Assembly: GCA_946549155.1 (NCBI GenBank)
Contig: CAMNQN010000011.1
Span: 1-24,927, forward strand
Length of the DNA: 24,927 bases
From: an uncultured Lachnospiraceae bacterium
GTDB taxonomy: Bacteria > Bacillota > Clostridia > Lachnospirales > Lachnospiraceae
Direction: 5' to 3'
Within the stretch, counting starts at the first letter, position 1, and the number at the start of each line of letters is the position of its first letter. The notes under the pieces were generated by a model. That model was given only the letters and a program-made list of their open reading frames with translations, did no database searches and was not told the DNA's origin. The position numbers were made by a program, and so were the translations under genes. Positions 1-7,756 of the stretch are shown here, piece after piece.

Positions 1-5
1 GGCAC

Positions 6-54
6 CGGGGCGGTTCGCTGGGAAATACTGATGCTTTCCCGGCCCCGTCTTTTC
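6..54 (+). terminator. Hairpin resembling an intrinsic terminator of an upstream gene
   Basis: An outer stem CGGGGC (6-11) pairs with GCCCCG (42-47), and an inner stem GGGAAA (20-25) pairs with TTTCCC (35-40). An eight-base bulge lies on the left side. The U-tract (TCTTTT) is weak. It probably ends a gene lying left of the window. The rest of 55-148 shows no gene I can support. Confidence 0.4.
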
Positions 55-159
55 CTGCGTCCTTCTAATTAACAAAACCCAAATATATCACACGCAGCAG
101 CCTTCTCGGAGACGTTTTTTTCTCTGACGGTGAGAAATTCTGTTCAAAATGGAAAATCT

Positions 160-168
160 ATGGTACAA
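160..168 (+). promoter_or_regulatory. Extended -10 promoter for the hydrolase gene
   Basis: TGG-TACAAT at 160-168 matches an extended -10 element; no good -35 is visible 17 bases upstream. Transcription would begin near 175, downstream of the ATG at 149, so that ATG is unlikely to be the true start of the following gene. Confidence 0.35.
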
Positions 169-244
169 TGGGTTCTGCCGGGAAACACGGGTGTCCCGGC
201 ATTTTGTGTTGCAGATAGAACAGAAGAGGAGAAGTTACATTTAT

Positions 245-1396
245 TTGAGCAGGAAAGGAAAACGTGTATTTAAACGGCGCGCTTCCCGGGGACGGCGCGG
301 CGGCAGGCGTTTAGGGCGGGGAAGGAAAGGGCTTCGCCGGATGCTTTACGTGCTGACGGCGGCCTTTCTGGTGTTTTTTGCGGGGCGCTATCTGACGCCT
401 GGAAGCTGGGAACTGCCCTGGTGGGTGACGGCAAAGCTGCCGCAGCAGCTGGATATTTGGGGCTGGCAGGTGCCGGACAATATTCTGGCCGGGCTGCGGG
501 GAACGGATGAGTTTTTGCGGCGTCAGGCGGATGGCCTTCGGAGGGGATGGCAGAGCTTCACCGGGCAGGGACTGGAAATTGCGGGAGTAAAATTCTGGAA
601 AAATACAGGGGGCGGCGGGAGTATGCCCCTGCCGGAGGCGGGGCAGCTGACGGTAGATTTCCTGGATGTGGGACAGGGGGACTGTGCTTTGATCCAGGTT
701 GACGGGCATGCCATGCTGTTTGACTGCGGGCCGGACGATACGGGGACTTATGTACAGAATTATTTGCAGAAGCAGGGTATCGACACATTGGATTATGTGA
801 TTGGTTCCCATCCCGATGAGGATCATATCGGCGGGATGGATGTGGTGGTCAGCAAATTTGACTGCGGAACCATTCTGATGCCGGAGACGGAAAAGGACGG
901 CAAATCCGCACGGGATGCGGAGCTGGCGATGAACTACCGGGGATATCAGGCTGTGGCACCTTGGCCGGGACAGGTGTACGAGCTGGGGGATGCCTTCTTT
1001 ACGGTGCTGGGGCCTGTTTCCTATTATGAGAACGATACGAATAATAATTCAATTGCTGTCCGGCTGGTTTATGGCTCTGTCAGCTTTCTTTTCACCGGGG
1101 ATGCGGAGAAAGAGGAGGAGGCCGATCTGGCGGCGGAAGGTCTGGAATTGAAATCAGATGTGTATCAGGTTGGGCATCACGGCAGCAGCACGGCATCGTC
1201 CTGGGAATTTTTGAGAGAGGTGTCCCCGGCTTATGCGGTGATTAGCTGCGGTGCAGAAAACAGATACGGGCATCCCCACGAGGAGGTGCTGGAGCGGCTG
1301 GCTGCCGTGGGCAGTGCCGTATACAGGACGGACCGGCAGGGTACGGTGCGGGCTGTCTCGGACGGCGAGAGCATCAGATGGAGTACAGAGCGCTGA
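245..1396 (+). CDS. Membrane-anchored metallo-beta-lactamase-fold hydrolase, ComEC C-terminal domain type
   Basis: The protein resembles the stand-alone ComEC/Rec2-type beta-lactamase domain proteins of Clostridia, secreted or surface-anchored hydrolases of uncertain substrate. With the start used here (TTG 245) it has 383 residues. There is a very basic N-terminus, one membrane segment (about 33-50), a linker, then the hydrolase domain. The domain shows VDFLDVGQGD, the metal site SHPDEDHIGG (His189, Asp191, Asp193, His194), NNNSIAVRL, FTGDAEKEEE, and VGHHGSS (His311-His312). The frame is open to an ATG at 149, but that codon has no Shine-Dalgarno and precedes the likely transcription start. 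GAGGAG near 226 precedes the TTG at 245, though the spacing is long, so the start is uncertain. Fold confidence is high; a role in nuclease processing of DNA is only family-based speculation. Confidence 0.85.
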   Translation: MSRKGKRVFKRRASRGRRGGRRLGRGRKGLRRMLYVLTAAFLVFFAGRYLTPGSWELPWWVTAKLPQQLDIWGWQVPDNILAGLRGTDEFLRRQADGLRRGWQSFTGQGLEIAGVKFWKNTGGGGSMPLPEAGQLTVDFLDVGQGDCALIQVDGHAMLFDCGPDDTGTYVQNYLQKQGIDTLDYVIGSHPDEDHIGGMDVVVSKFDCGTILMPETEKDGKSARDAELAMNYRGYQAVAPWPGQVYELGDAFFTVLGPVSYYENDTNNNSIAVRLVYGSVSFLFTGDAEKEEEADLAAEGLELKSDVYQVGHHGSSTASSWEFLREVSPAYAVISCGAENRYGHPHEEVLERLAAVGSAVYRTDRQGTVRAVSDGESIRWSTER

Positions 1397-1466
1397 GCAT
1401 GAAGGGGAAAATAGGTCCCAAACAAAACTACAAACGCGGGCCGCGGCCCGTCAAAGGAGGAGCATT

Positions 1467-1952
1467 ATGTCAATTGAACGAGTACGCAACTATTTTAAGC
1501 AGTGGAATATGGAGGACCGGATTCTGGAGTTTGAAGTGTCCAGTGCCACCGTGGAGCTGGCTGCGCTGGCGGTGGGCTGTGAGCCGGCCAGGATTGCCAA
1601 GACGCTTTCTTTTAAGGTGGGAGATCATGCGGTTTTGATTGTGGCAGCCGGGGATGCGAAGGTGAACAATCCCGGCTACAAGGCACAGTTCCATACCAAG
1701 GCGGTGATGCTGAAGCCGGAGGAGGTAACGGAGCTGGTGGGCCATGCCATCGGCGGCGTCTGTCCCTTTGCGGTAAATCCCGGTGTGGAGGTTTATCTTG
1801 ACGAGTCGCTGAGACGGTTCCATACCGTTTACCCCGCCGCGGGCAGCTCCAACAGTGCCATTGAGCTGAGCCTGGAGGAGCTGGAAAAGCTTTCTGAAAG
1901 CAAAGGCTGGATTGATGTGTGCAAGGGCTGGAGGCCGGAGACGGACGCGTAG
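1467..1952 (+). CDS. YbaK/EbsC family aminoacyl-tRNA deacylase
   Basis: This 161-residue protein matches the YbaK/ProX/EbsC editing-domain family, which hydrolyses misacylated tRNAs in trans (for example Cys- or Ala-tRNAPro) in the cytosol. Visible family features are the N-terminal VRNYF segment, the substrate pocket AKTLSFKVGD with its conserved lysine, VNNPGYKAQF, and the signature GGVCPFAVNPGVEVYLDESL, followed by YPAAGSSNSAIELS. The length is normal for the family. The start is fixed by AAAGGAGG ending nine bases before ATG 1467. The gene lies 70 bases after the hydrolase gene and reads the same way. The exact tRNA substrate cannot be assigned from sequence alone. Confidence 0.9.
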   Translation: MSIERVRNYFKQWNMEDRILEFEVSSATVELAALAVGCEPARIAKTLSFKVGDHAVLIVAAGDAKVNNPGYKAQFHTKAVMLKPEEVTELVGHAIGGVCPFAVNPGVEVYLDESLRRFHTVYPAAGSSNSAIELSLEELEKLSESKGWIDVCKGWRPETDA

Positions 1953-2222
1953 GCTGGGGAGAATGGCCTGTTTTTCCTGGATGAGCCGGAGAACAGCTTA
2001 TCGCCGAAACGACAGATGGAATTAGTGGGTTTTATTGAGGATTCCGCTCGCTTTTTTGGATGCCAGTTCCTTATTGCTACGCATTCGCCCTTTGTGCTGG
2101 CCATAAAGCAGGCGAAAATTTACGACCTGGATGAAGATCCGGTGGATGTGAAGCGGTGGACGGAGCTGGAAAATGTGAGGGTGTATTATGATTTCTTCAC
2201 GGACCACGGGGATGAGTTTTGA
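1953..2222 (+). pseudogene. C-terminal remnant of an AAA/ABC-type ATPase
   Basis: Directly after the TAG of the deacylase gene, in the same reading frame, the DNA encodes the end of a SMC/RecF-like predicted ATPase. Walker B with the signature aspartate-glutamate reads GLFFLDEPENSLSP, and the switch histidine motif is FLIATHSPF. The C-terminus is YYDFFTDHGDEF and stops at 2220-2222. No Walker A, no N-terminal half and no SD-preceded start exist. Only about 90 codons remain of a family usually over 200. A deletion probably fused the 3' end of an ATPase gene to the deacylase stop codon. An internal ATG at 2016 could start a 68-residue peptide but would lack Walker B. Confidence 0.75.
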
Positions 2223-2271
2223 TGGATGACTGGAGCAGGTATTCAGGTTTTCTTAAGTTTTCGGAAGAGAG

Positions 2272-2300
2272 TTGTATTTTCAGATATTTTATAGTAAGAT
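2272..2300 (+). promoter_or_regulatory. Sigma-A-like promoter for the NfeD-SPFH pair
   Basis: TTGTAT at 2272-2277 and TAAGAT at 2295-2300 are separated by 17 bases. It sits after the ATPase remnant and about 90 bases before the NfeD start, so it plausibly drives NfeD and the SPFH gene. Confidence 0.45.
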
Positions 2301-2388
2301 GTGGATAATTCAGAGAGGATGTATAAGCGTGATTCGCCGGGGCTGGAAAGGAGCGCCGGGGATACTTTAAGGGAAAGGAGTGTATGCT

Positions 2389-2850
2389 ATGGATGTGGAG
2401 GCGATTGTATGGCTGGGGCTTCTGGTCTTTTTTCTGGCGGTGGAGCTGGCGACGCTGGGACTTACCACGATATGGTTTGCGGGCGGCGCGCTGGCGGCAT
2501 TTTTCATTTCGCTGGCCGGAGGCAGCCGGATGACACAGATTCTGGTGTTTATTGCAGTGGCAGTCGTTTTGCTGATTTTTACCCGGCCCTTTGCGGTGAA
2601 GTATATTAACCGTGACCGGATAAAGACCAACGCGGACAGCCTGATCGGGCAGATTGCGGTGGTGACGGAGGTTATCGACAATCTGGCAGGCCAGGGCCAG
2701 GCTCGGATAAAAGGGCAGATGTGGACAGCCAGGGCTACGGAGGAGGGCTGCAGGATCCCTGCAGGCACCCGGGTGGTCGTGAGGGAGATCAGCGGAGTGA
2801 AACTGATGGTGGAGCCGGAGGAGGCAGAAAGCTTCGTGCCGGACAAGTAA
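2389..2850 (+). CDS. NfeD-like membrane protein with OB-fold domain
   Basis: The protein has 153 residues. Hydrophobic segments cover about 5-23, 26-42 and 47-63, followed by a soluble C-terminal OB-fold domain (about 75-150). Its TNADSLIGQIAVV, QGQARIKGQMWTARA and GTRVVVREISGVKLMVEP segments are typical of short NfeD proteins. The family works as membrane partner of SPFH/stomatin proteins in membrane microdomains; the partner gene follows 34 bases downstream. The start at 2389 is chosen because AAGGGAAAGGAG precedes it at normal distance. GTG 2380 and the out-of-frame ATG 2384 are poorer. Confidence 0.88.
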   Translation: MDVEAIVWLGLLVFFLAVELATLGLTTIWFAGGALAAFFISLAGGSRMTQILVFIAVAVVLLIFTRPFAVKYINRDRIKTNADSLIGQIAVVTEVIDNLAGQGQARIKGQMWTARATEEGCRIPAGTRVVVREISGVKLMVEPEEAESFVPDK

Positions 2851-2884
2851 ACGCACCCTGCCGCAGGCAGGAGAAGGAGGCAGT

Positions 2885-3832
2885 ATGGGATTTGATATGT
2901 TTGAGTTAACAGGGCCGGTTTTGCTGGTGATTCTGGCGATAATTGTGATTTGCATTTTGATTTCCTGCATTAAGGTAGTTCCCCAGGCTCAGGCCCTGGT
3001 GGTGGAGCGGCTGGGCGGCTATCAGGGAACCTGGGGTGTGGGCGTGCATTTTAAGATGCCGATTATTGACCGGGTGGCGAAGCGGGTTATGCTAAAGGAG
3101 CAGGTGGTGGATTTTGCCCCCCAGCCTGTGATTACCAAGGATAATGTTACGATGCAGATTGATACGGTGGTATTTTTCCAGATCACGGATCCGAAGCTGT
3201 TTGCCTACGGAGTGGAAAATCCTATCATGGCCATTGAGAATCTGACGGCCACCACGCTGCGGAATATCATCGGAGATATGGAGCTGGATCAGACGCTGAC
3301 TTCCAGAGAAGTGATCAATACCAAGATGCGGGCCAGCCTGGATCAGGCCACAGACCCCTGGGGAATCAAGGTGAACCGGGTAGAACTGAAAAACATCCTT
3401 CCGCCGACGCAGATTGTGGATGCCATGGAAAAGCAGATGAAGGCGGAGCGTGAGCGAAGAGAAGTGATTCTGATTGCGGAGGGCGAAAAGAAATCCGCCA
3501 TCCTCCGGGCTGAGGGGAAAAAGGAGTCCGCGATTCTGGATGCGGAAGCGGAAAAGACGGCGGCTATCCTTCGGGCAGAAGCACAGAAGGAGAGAATGAT
3601 CAAAGAGGCCGAGGGCCAGGCGGAAGCGATCCGGAAGGTGCAGGAGGCTAATGCGGAGGGAATCCGGCTGATCAGGGAGGCCGGTGCGGATCAGGCGGTG
3701 CTGACGCTGAAGAGCTTTGAAGCGCTGACGAAGGTGGCGGATGGACAGGCCACAAAGATCATTATTCCTTCCGAACTGCAGAATGTAGCGGGACTGGTAA
3801 AATCCATTGCAGAGGTTGCGAAGGACGCGTAA
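2885..3832 (+). CDS. SPFH/stomatin-prohibitin family protein (QmcA/paraslipin type)
   Basis: This 315-residue membrane scaffold protein has one N-terminal membrane segment (about 10-30) and an SPFH domain. The domain starts at VVPQAQALVVERLGGY and continues through VDFAPQPVITKDNV, LRNIIGDMELDQTLTSRE and WGIKVNRVELKNI. A long charged alanine-rich coiled coil with repeated AEGEKKSAILRAEG-like units follows (about 185-250), and the C-terminus is AEVAKDA. Length and architecture match QmcA/paraslipin. Pairing with NfeD immediately upstream is the classic arrangement. The start has GGAGG seven bases upstream of ATG. The stop codon overlaps an ArgR-box-like operator for the next gene. Confidence 0.93.
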   Translation: MGFDMFELTGPVLLVILAIIVICILISCIKVVPQAQALVVERLGGYQGTWGVGVHFKMPIIDRVAKRVMLKEQVVDFAPQPVITKDNVTMQIDTVVFFQITDPKLFAYGVENPIMAIENLTATTLRNIIGDMELDQTLTSREVINTKMRASLDQATDPWGIKVNRVELKNILPPTQIVDAMEKQMKAERERREVILIAEGEKKSAILRAEGKKESAILDAEAEKTAAILRAEAQKERMIKEAEGQAEAIRKVQEANAEGIRLIREAGADQAVLTLKSFEALTKVADGQATKIIIPSELQNVAGLVKSIAEVAKDA

Positions 3833-3847
3833 GAATATTTATTCAGA
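3830..3847 (+). promoter_or_regulatory. ArgR-binding ARG box upstream of argF
   Basis: TAAGAATATTTATTCAGA matches the ARG-box consensus WNTGAATWWWWATTCANW at 17 of 18 positions. It starts at the TAA of the SPFH gene and ends 14 bases before the argF start. A weak promoter (TTGCAG at 3807, 17-base spacer, TAAGAA at 3830) would overlap it. This suggests arginine-dependent repression of argF even though the gene is tightly packed behind the SPFH gene. Confidence 0.6.
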
Positions 3848-3861
3848 GGAGAGAGAGCAGC

Positions 3862-4845
3862 ATGAATTTAAAGGGACGGAATTTTTTGACATTAAAGGAT
3901 TTTACCCCGGAGGAGATCACGTACCTGCTGGATCTGGCGGCACAGCTGAAGGCGGACCGCAGGAACGGAAAGCGGGAGCACCGTCATGCCGGGAAAAATA
4001 TTGCGTTGATTTTTGAAAAGACCAGCACCAGGACCCGGTGCTCCTTTGAGGTGGCGGCCTATGATATGGGAATGCACGTAACCTATCTGGATCCCTCCGG
4101 CTCCCAGATCGGAAAGAAGGAGAGTATCCGGGATACGGCCCGGGTGCTGGGAAGGATGTATGACGGTATTGAGTACCGGGGCTTTGAACAGTCCATTGTG
4201 GAGGAACTGGCGAAATATGCCGGTGTCCCTGTATGGAACGGCCTGACCAACGAGTACCATCCCACCCAGATGCTGGCGGATATGCTGACGATCCGGGAGC
4301 ATCTGGGAGAACTGAAGGGAAAAAAGCTGACCTATATGGGGGACGCCCGCTATAATATGGGTAATTCTCTGATGATTGCCTGTGCGAAGCTGGGGCTGCA
4401 TTTTACGGCCTGCACCGCGAAGGAATTTTTCCCCGATGAAGCGCTGGTGAAGGAGTGCCGGGAGTATGCGGCGGCCAGCGGAGCCACCATTACCCTCACG
4501 GAGGATGTGGAGGCCGGTACGAAGGGGGCGGACGTGATTTATACGGATGTCTGGGTGTCCATGGGTGAGCCGGATCAGGTGTGGGCGGAGCGCATCAGGG
4601 CACTGCTTCCCTACCAGGTGACGAAAAGGGTGATGGAGAATGCCGGAGAACAGGCCATCTTCATGCACTGTCTGCCGGCGTTCCACGATCTGGATACGAA
4701 GATCGGACGGGAGATTCAGGAAAAATTTGGTCTGGATGCCATGGAGGTTACCGATGAGGTATTTGAATCCTCCCAGTCTGTAGTGTTTGACGAGGCGGAA
4801 AACCGGATGCACACGATCAAAGCGGTGATGGATGCCACCCTGTAG
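3862..4845 (+). CDS. argF: Ornithine carbamoyltransferase
   Basis: The enzyme condenses carbamoyl phosphate with L-ornithine to citrulline in arginine biosynthesis (cytosolic trimer). It has 327 residues, normal for the family. The carbamoyl-phosphate loop FEKTSTRTRCSFEVAA has Ser55-Thr-Arg-Thr-Arg59. HPTQ (133-136), the ornithine-binding DVWVSMGEP segment and the catalytic HCLPAFHD (His269, Cys270, Leu271, Pro272) are all present. FEKTSTRTR and the DVWVSMG form favour ornithine rather than aspartate or putrescine carbamoyltransferase. The SD AGAGGAGAGAG precedes ATG 3862. An ARG box just upstream fits a biosynthetic rather than catabolic role, and no arc operon genes are adjacent. Confidence 0.96.
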   Translation: MNLKGRNFLTLKDFTPEEITYLLDLAAQLKADRRNGKREHRHAGKNIALIFEKTSTRTRCSFEVAAYDMGMHVTYLDPSGSQIGKKESIRDTARVLGRMYDGIEYRGFEQSIVEELAKYAGVPVWNGLTNEYHPTQMLADMLTIREHLGELKGKKLTYMGDARYNMGNSLMIACAKLGLHFTACTAKEFFPDEALVKECREYAAASGATITLTEDVEAGTKGADVIYTDVWVSMGEPDQVWAERIRALLPYQVTKRVMENAGEQAIFMHCLPAFHDLDTKIGREIQEKFGLDAMEVTDEVFESSQSVVFDEAENRMHTIKAVMDATL

Positions 4846-4957
4846 GCGGCCACACGATCAGGACAGGGCGGTGCGAATAAAACCCGGCAGAAGGAAGCGG
4901 AGCAGGCCGGGGCAGAAAACGAAGACCGAGGCAGGTTTGGGAACGGAGGCGGAGCGG

Positions 4958-5305
4958 ATGCGAAGCTGGGAAAAAGACAGAAAGCAGGGACTGCAAAAGA
5001 GAAAGCGCAAAAGTGCGAAAACGCCGGAGAAGTTTGCGAAGCTGCATGAGCAGGAGAAAAACCTGGCGGTGCTGGAGGATATGAGCGTCATCAGTGCGCT
5101 GCTGATTATTGCACTGGCGTTGGTTTATGTTATTGACATCGCCCGTTACCAGTGGGTGATGGCGGTTATCCTGCTTCTGGGGCTTTTCCTGAATCTGACG
5201 CTGCTCTTAAGAAGCTTCCTGCAGAAAAAATGGATTTTCTGCGGAATGGTGTTTCTGCTGATGCTGGGGTATCTTGCGTCGCTGGTCTGTCTGCTGATTT
5301 TATAG
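4958..5305 (+). CDS. Small membrane protein of unknown function
   Basis: This is a 115-residue protein I do not recognise. A strongly basic N-terminus (RKQGLQKRKRKSAKTPEKFAKL) is followed by three hydrophobic segments at about 47-64, 69-86 and 93-113, so the N-terminal tail is probably cytosolic. The frame is open upstream to 4832, but the best start is ATG 4958 behind GGAGGCGGAG. It lies between argF and birA on the same strand; the adjacency suggests no clear role. Confidence 0.7.
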   Translation: MRSWEKDRKQGLQKRKRKSAKTPEKFAKLHEQEKNLAVLEDMSVISALLIIALALVYVIDIARYQWVMAVILLLGLFLNLTLLLRSFLQKKWIFCGMVFLLMLGYLASLVCLLIL

Positions 5306-5368
5306 CATGAATGCTGTAAAGATTTGGGATAATGCAGGAATGGCTTCTATGGAGATGAGAAAGGCAAT

Positions 5369-6352
5369 ATGACAAAAAGTGAAATTTTAACGGCGCTGCG
5401 GGAGAGCGGCGGCTATGTTTCCGGACAGGAACTGTGTGAGAAGCTGCAGGTATCCCGTACCGCCGTGTGGAAAAAGATGAAACAGCTGCAGGAAGAGGGA
5501 TATGAGATAGAGGCGGTGCCGAATCGGGGGTACCGTATCGTTGCCTGCCCTGATATTATTGCGGCGGAGGAGGTGGAGAGCCGGCTGTGCACAAGGCGGA
5601 TGGGGCATCCGGTGGTGTATTATGAGGAGGTGACCTCCACCAATCAGGTATTAAAAAAGCTGGCGGAGGAAGGCGCTCCGGAGGGCACGCTGGTGACCGC
5701 TGATGCCCAGAACCAGGGAAAGGGCCGGGCAGGCCGGGTGTGGATGATTCAGCCGGGGGCCAACATTGCCATGTCCCTACTGCTTCGCCCTCAGATTTCC
5801 CCGGCCCGGATTTCCATGGTAACGCTGGTGATGGGGCTTGCGGTGACCTGCGCCTGCCGGGAGCTGTACGGAGTTGACGCAGGGATTAAATGGCCGAATG
5901 ACGTGGTGATAAACGGAAAGAAAATTTGCGGTATCCTCACGGAGATGAGCATGGAGCTGATGGCGGTGAACTATGTGGTGATCGGCACAGGAATCAATGT
6001 GAATGAGACGGAGTTTCCGGAGGAAATCCGGGACAAAGCCACATCCCTGCAGCTGGAGATGGGAAGAAAGCTTGGCAGAGCGGAATTGATGGCCTGCTGT
6101 ATGAAATATTTTGAAGAATTTTACGATCAGTTTCTTTCAACCGGTGATCTCTCCCTTTTGCAGGAGCAGTACAACGGGCTGCTGCTGAACCGGAACCGGG
6201 GCGTGCGGGTGCTGGAGCCGGGCAGGGAATATTCCGGCGTGGCGCTGGGAATCAATAAGGACGGCCAGCTGTTGGTGGAAAAAGAGGACGGAAGCCAGAC
6301 GGCGGTGTATGCAGGGGAAGTGTCAGTAAGAGGAGTGTATGGATATGTCTGA
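5369..6352 (+). CDS. birA: Bifunctional biotin-[acetyl-CoA-carboxylase] ligase and biotin repressor
   Basis: The protein attaches biotin to carboxylase carrier domains through biotinyl-AMP, and group II members also repress biotin genes. It has 327 residues. An N-terminal winged helix (about 1-60) has the helix-turn-helix SGQELCEKLQVSRTAVWKKM. The catalytic domain carries the adenylation loop NQGKGRAGR (115-123), KWPNDV (174-179), KKICGILTEM and VVIGTGINVN. The C-terminal SH3-like cap ends at GEVSVRGVYGYV. The HTH indicates a regulatory group II enzyme; no BirA operator is visible here. The SD GGAGATGAGAAAGG precedes ATG 5369. The gene end overlaps the next start by eight bases, so the two are probably translationally coupled. 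Confidence 0.95.
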   Translation: MTKSEILTALRESGGYVSGQELCEKLQVSRTAVWKKMKQLQEEGYEIEAVPNRGYRIVACPDIIAAEEVESRLCTRRMGHPVVYYEEVTSTNQVLKKLAEEGAPEGTLVTADAQNQGKGRAGRVWMIQPGANIAMSLLLRPQISPARISMVTLVMGLAVTCACRELYGVDAGIKWPNDVVINGKKICGILTEMSMELMAVNYVVIGTGINVNETEFPEEIRDKATSLQLEMGRKLGRAELMACCMKYFEEFYDQFLSTGDLSLLQEQYNGLLLNRNRGVRVLEPGREYSGVALGINKDGQLLVEKEDGSQTAVYAGEVSVRGVYGYV

Positions 6353-6680
6353 AAATACAGTGCTGTGCGCATCCAGCGCCTACGAGGAAAAATATTATTT
6401 AAATCCCAGCTTTTCCAGGCTGCCGGAGGACATACAGAAGGAACTGAAGATCATCAGCGTCCTGTTTACCGAGGAGATCGGAGGAATTTTCATTATGGAA
6501 TTTGACCCGGAGGGAAATCTGCGGTTTAAGACGGAGGCGAAGGACTCCGACTATTCTTACGATGAGATTGGCGCAGCCCTGATGGTGAAGGAGATTCAGA
6601 AGAACCGTCAGGAGCTGCTGCGTTCCCTGGAACTGTTCTGCAAGGTGGTGATTCTGGGTCAGCCTTTGGAGGAAGCATAG
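6345..6680 (+). CDS. Conserved small protein, DUF6145-like
   Basis: The protein has 111 residues, with no membrane segment and no known catalytic motif. Recognisable stretches are YEEKYYLNPSFSRLPEDIQKELKIISVLFTEEIGG and LRFKTEAKDSDYSYDEIGAALMV, and I associate these with the DUF6145 family found between birA and dusB in Lachnospiraceae. That label is from memory and function is unknown. ATG 6345 has AGGAG at a nine-base spacing and is preferred over ATG 6339 (three bases). The gene overlaps the birA end and lies two bases from dusB, so the three form one operon. Confidence 0.75.
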   Translation: MSENTVLCASSAYEEKYYLNPSFSRLPEDIQKELKIISVLFTEEIGGIFIMEFDPEGNLRFKTEAKDSDYSYDEIGAALMVKEIQKNRQELLRSLELFCKVVILGQPLEEA

Positions 6681-6682
6681 AA

Positions 6683-7642
6683 ATGCTTAAGATCGGAAAC
6701 ATAACATTGGAAAGCAACATAATACTGGCGCCCATGGCAGGAGTAACGGACCTGCCATTTCGTTTGCTCTGCAGAGAACAAGGGGCGGGCCTGCTGTGCA
6801 TGGAGATGGTCAGCGCAAAGGCGATTACCTATCACAATAAAAATACGGAGGCACTGCTTACCATTGCGCCGGGGGAAAACCCGGTATCTCTGCAGTTATT
6901 TGGCGCAGACCCGGACATTATCAGTCAGGCTGCCGCATATATAGAGGAGAGGCCCTTTGATATTCTGGATATCAATATGGGCTGTCCCGTACCCAAGGTG
7001 GCGGGCAACGGCGAGGGGGCTGCGCTGATGAAAAGCCCGAAGCTGGTGGAGGAGATTGTGACCAGGACGGTGCGGGCCATCCATAAGCCTGTGACCGTGA
7101 AGATCCGCAAGGGTTTTGACCCGCAGCATATCAATGCGGTGGAGATCGCAAAAATTGCGGAGGCCTCCGGAGCGGCTGCGGTGGCGGTGCACGGGCGAAC
7201 CAGGGAGCAGTATTACTCCGGGCAGGCAGACTGGGACATTATCCGCCAGGTGAAAGAGGCGGTGTCCATTCCCGTGATCGGAAACGGGGATGTGGATTCG
7301 CCGGAAAAGGCCAGGGCCATGCTGGAGGAGACCGGCTGCGACGGTGTGATGGTGGGGCGGGCCGCCCGGGGAAATCCCTGGATATTCGGCCGCATCCGCA
7401 GTTTTTTGGAGACCGGAGAGGATCCGGGAAAGCCCGCCGGGGCACAGGTCCGGGAGATGATGCTGCGCCATGCGAATATGCAGATGAAGTACAAAGGCGA
7501 ATATACCGGGATGCGGGAGATGCGCAAGCACATTGCCTGGTACACGGCGGGGTTTCCCCATTCCGCAAAACTGCGGGCAAAAAGCAATGAGCTGGAAACA
7601 CTGGAACAGCTGGAAGAGCTCTTGACAAAGATGGCGCTTTAG
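6683..7642 (+). CDS. dusB: tRNA-dihydrouridine synthase, DusB family
   Basis: This flavoenzyme reduces specific uridines in the tRNA D-loop to dihydrouridine using NADPH and FMN. The 319-residue length is normal. The TIM-barrel FMN site starts at APMAGVTDLPFR. The catalytic cysteine lies in INMGCPVPKVAGNGEGAALM (Cys101). HGRTREQYYSG, PVIGNGDV and DGVMVGRAARGNPWIF are the phosphate-binding and barrel motifs. A helical C-terminal tRNA-binding domain includes REMRKHIAWY. The Shine-Dalgarno GGAGGAAGC lies inside the end of the preceding gene. The last codons contain a consensus promoter reading into greA. Confidence 0.95.
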   Translation: MLKIGNITLESNIILAPMAGVTDLPFRLLCREQGAGLLCMEMVSAKAITYHNKNTEALLTIAPGENPVSLQLFGADPDIISQAAAYIEERPFDILDINMGCPVPKVAGNGEGAALMKSPKLVEEIVTRTVRAIHKPVTVKIRKGFDPQHINAVEIAKIAEASGAAAVAVHGRTREQYYSGQADWDIIRQVKEAVSIPVIGNGDVDSPEKARAMLEETGCDGVMVGRAARGNPWIFGRIRSFLETGEDPGKPAGAQVREMMLRHANMQMKYKGEYTGMREMRKHIAWYTAGFPHSAKLRAKSNELETLEQLEELLTKMAL

Positions 7643-7650
7643 GCTATAAT
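7622..7650 (+). promoter_or_regulatory. Perfect consensus sigma-A promoter driving greA-lysS
   Basis: TTGACA (7622-7627), a 17-base spacer, and TATAAT (7645-7650) match both hexamers fully. It starts inside the end of dusB and lies about 105 bases upstream of greA, giving a leader of roughly 100 bases. It probably makes greA and lysS expression strong and independent of the birA-dusB operon. Confidence 0.85.
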
Positions 7651-7756
7651 ACCTTGGCTGTAAAGGAATAAAACAGGGTTTTTGGGGGATAACCGGAGAA
7701 GATAGAGACCGGAAAAGCAAATGTCGGTAAAATGGAGAAAAGGAAAGGTGTAGGAG

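Noticed and set aside
149..244. ATG 149 as start of the metallo-beta-lactamase gene
   Set aside because: It lacks an SD and lies upstream of the likely transcription start given by the extended -10 at 160-168; the extra residues are not typical of the family.
2197..2970. Long minus-strand open frame opposite the NfeD gene
   Set aside because: Low-complexity translation rich in His, Pro and Arg, no SD, fully opposite a well-supported gene. Similar long minus frames opposite argF, dusB, lysS and the DUF6353 gene at 19601 are rejected for the same reason.
3420..3640. Repeated AEGEKKSAILRAEG-like units as a tandem DNA repeat
   Set aside because: They are the normal coiled-coil repeats of SPFH/QmcA proteins and the DNA repeat is imperfect.
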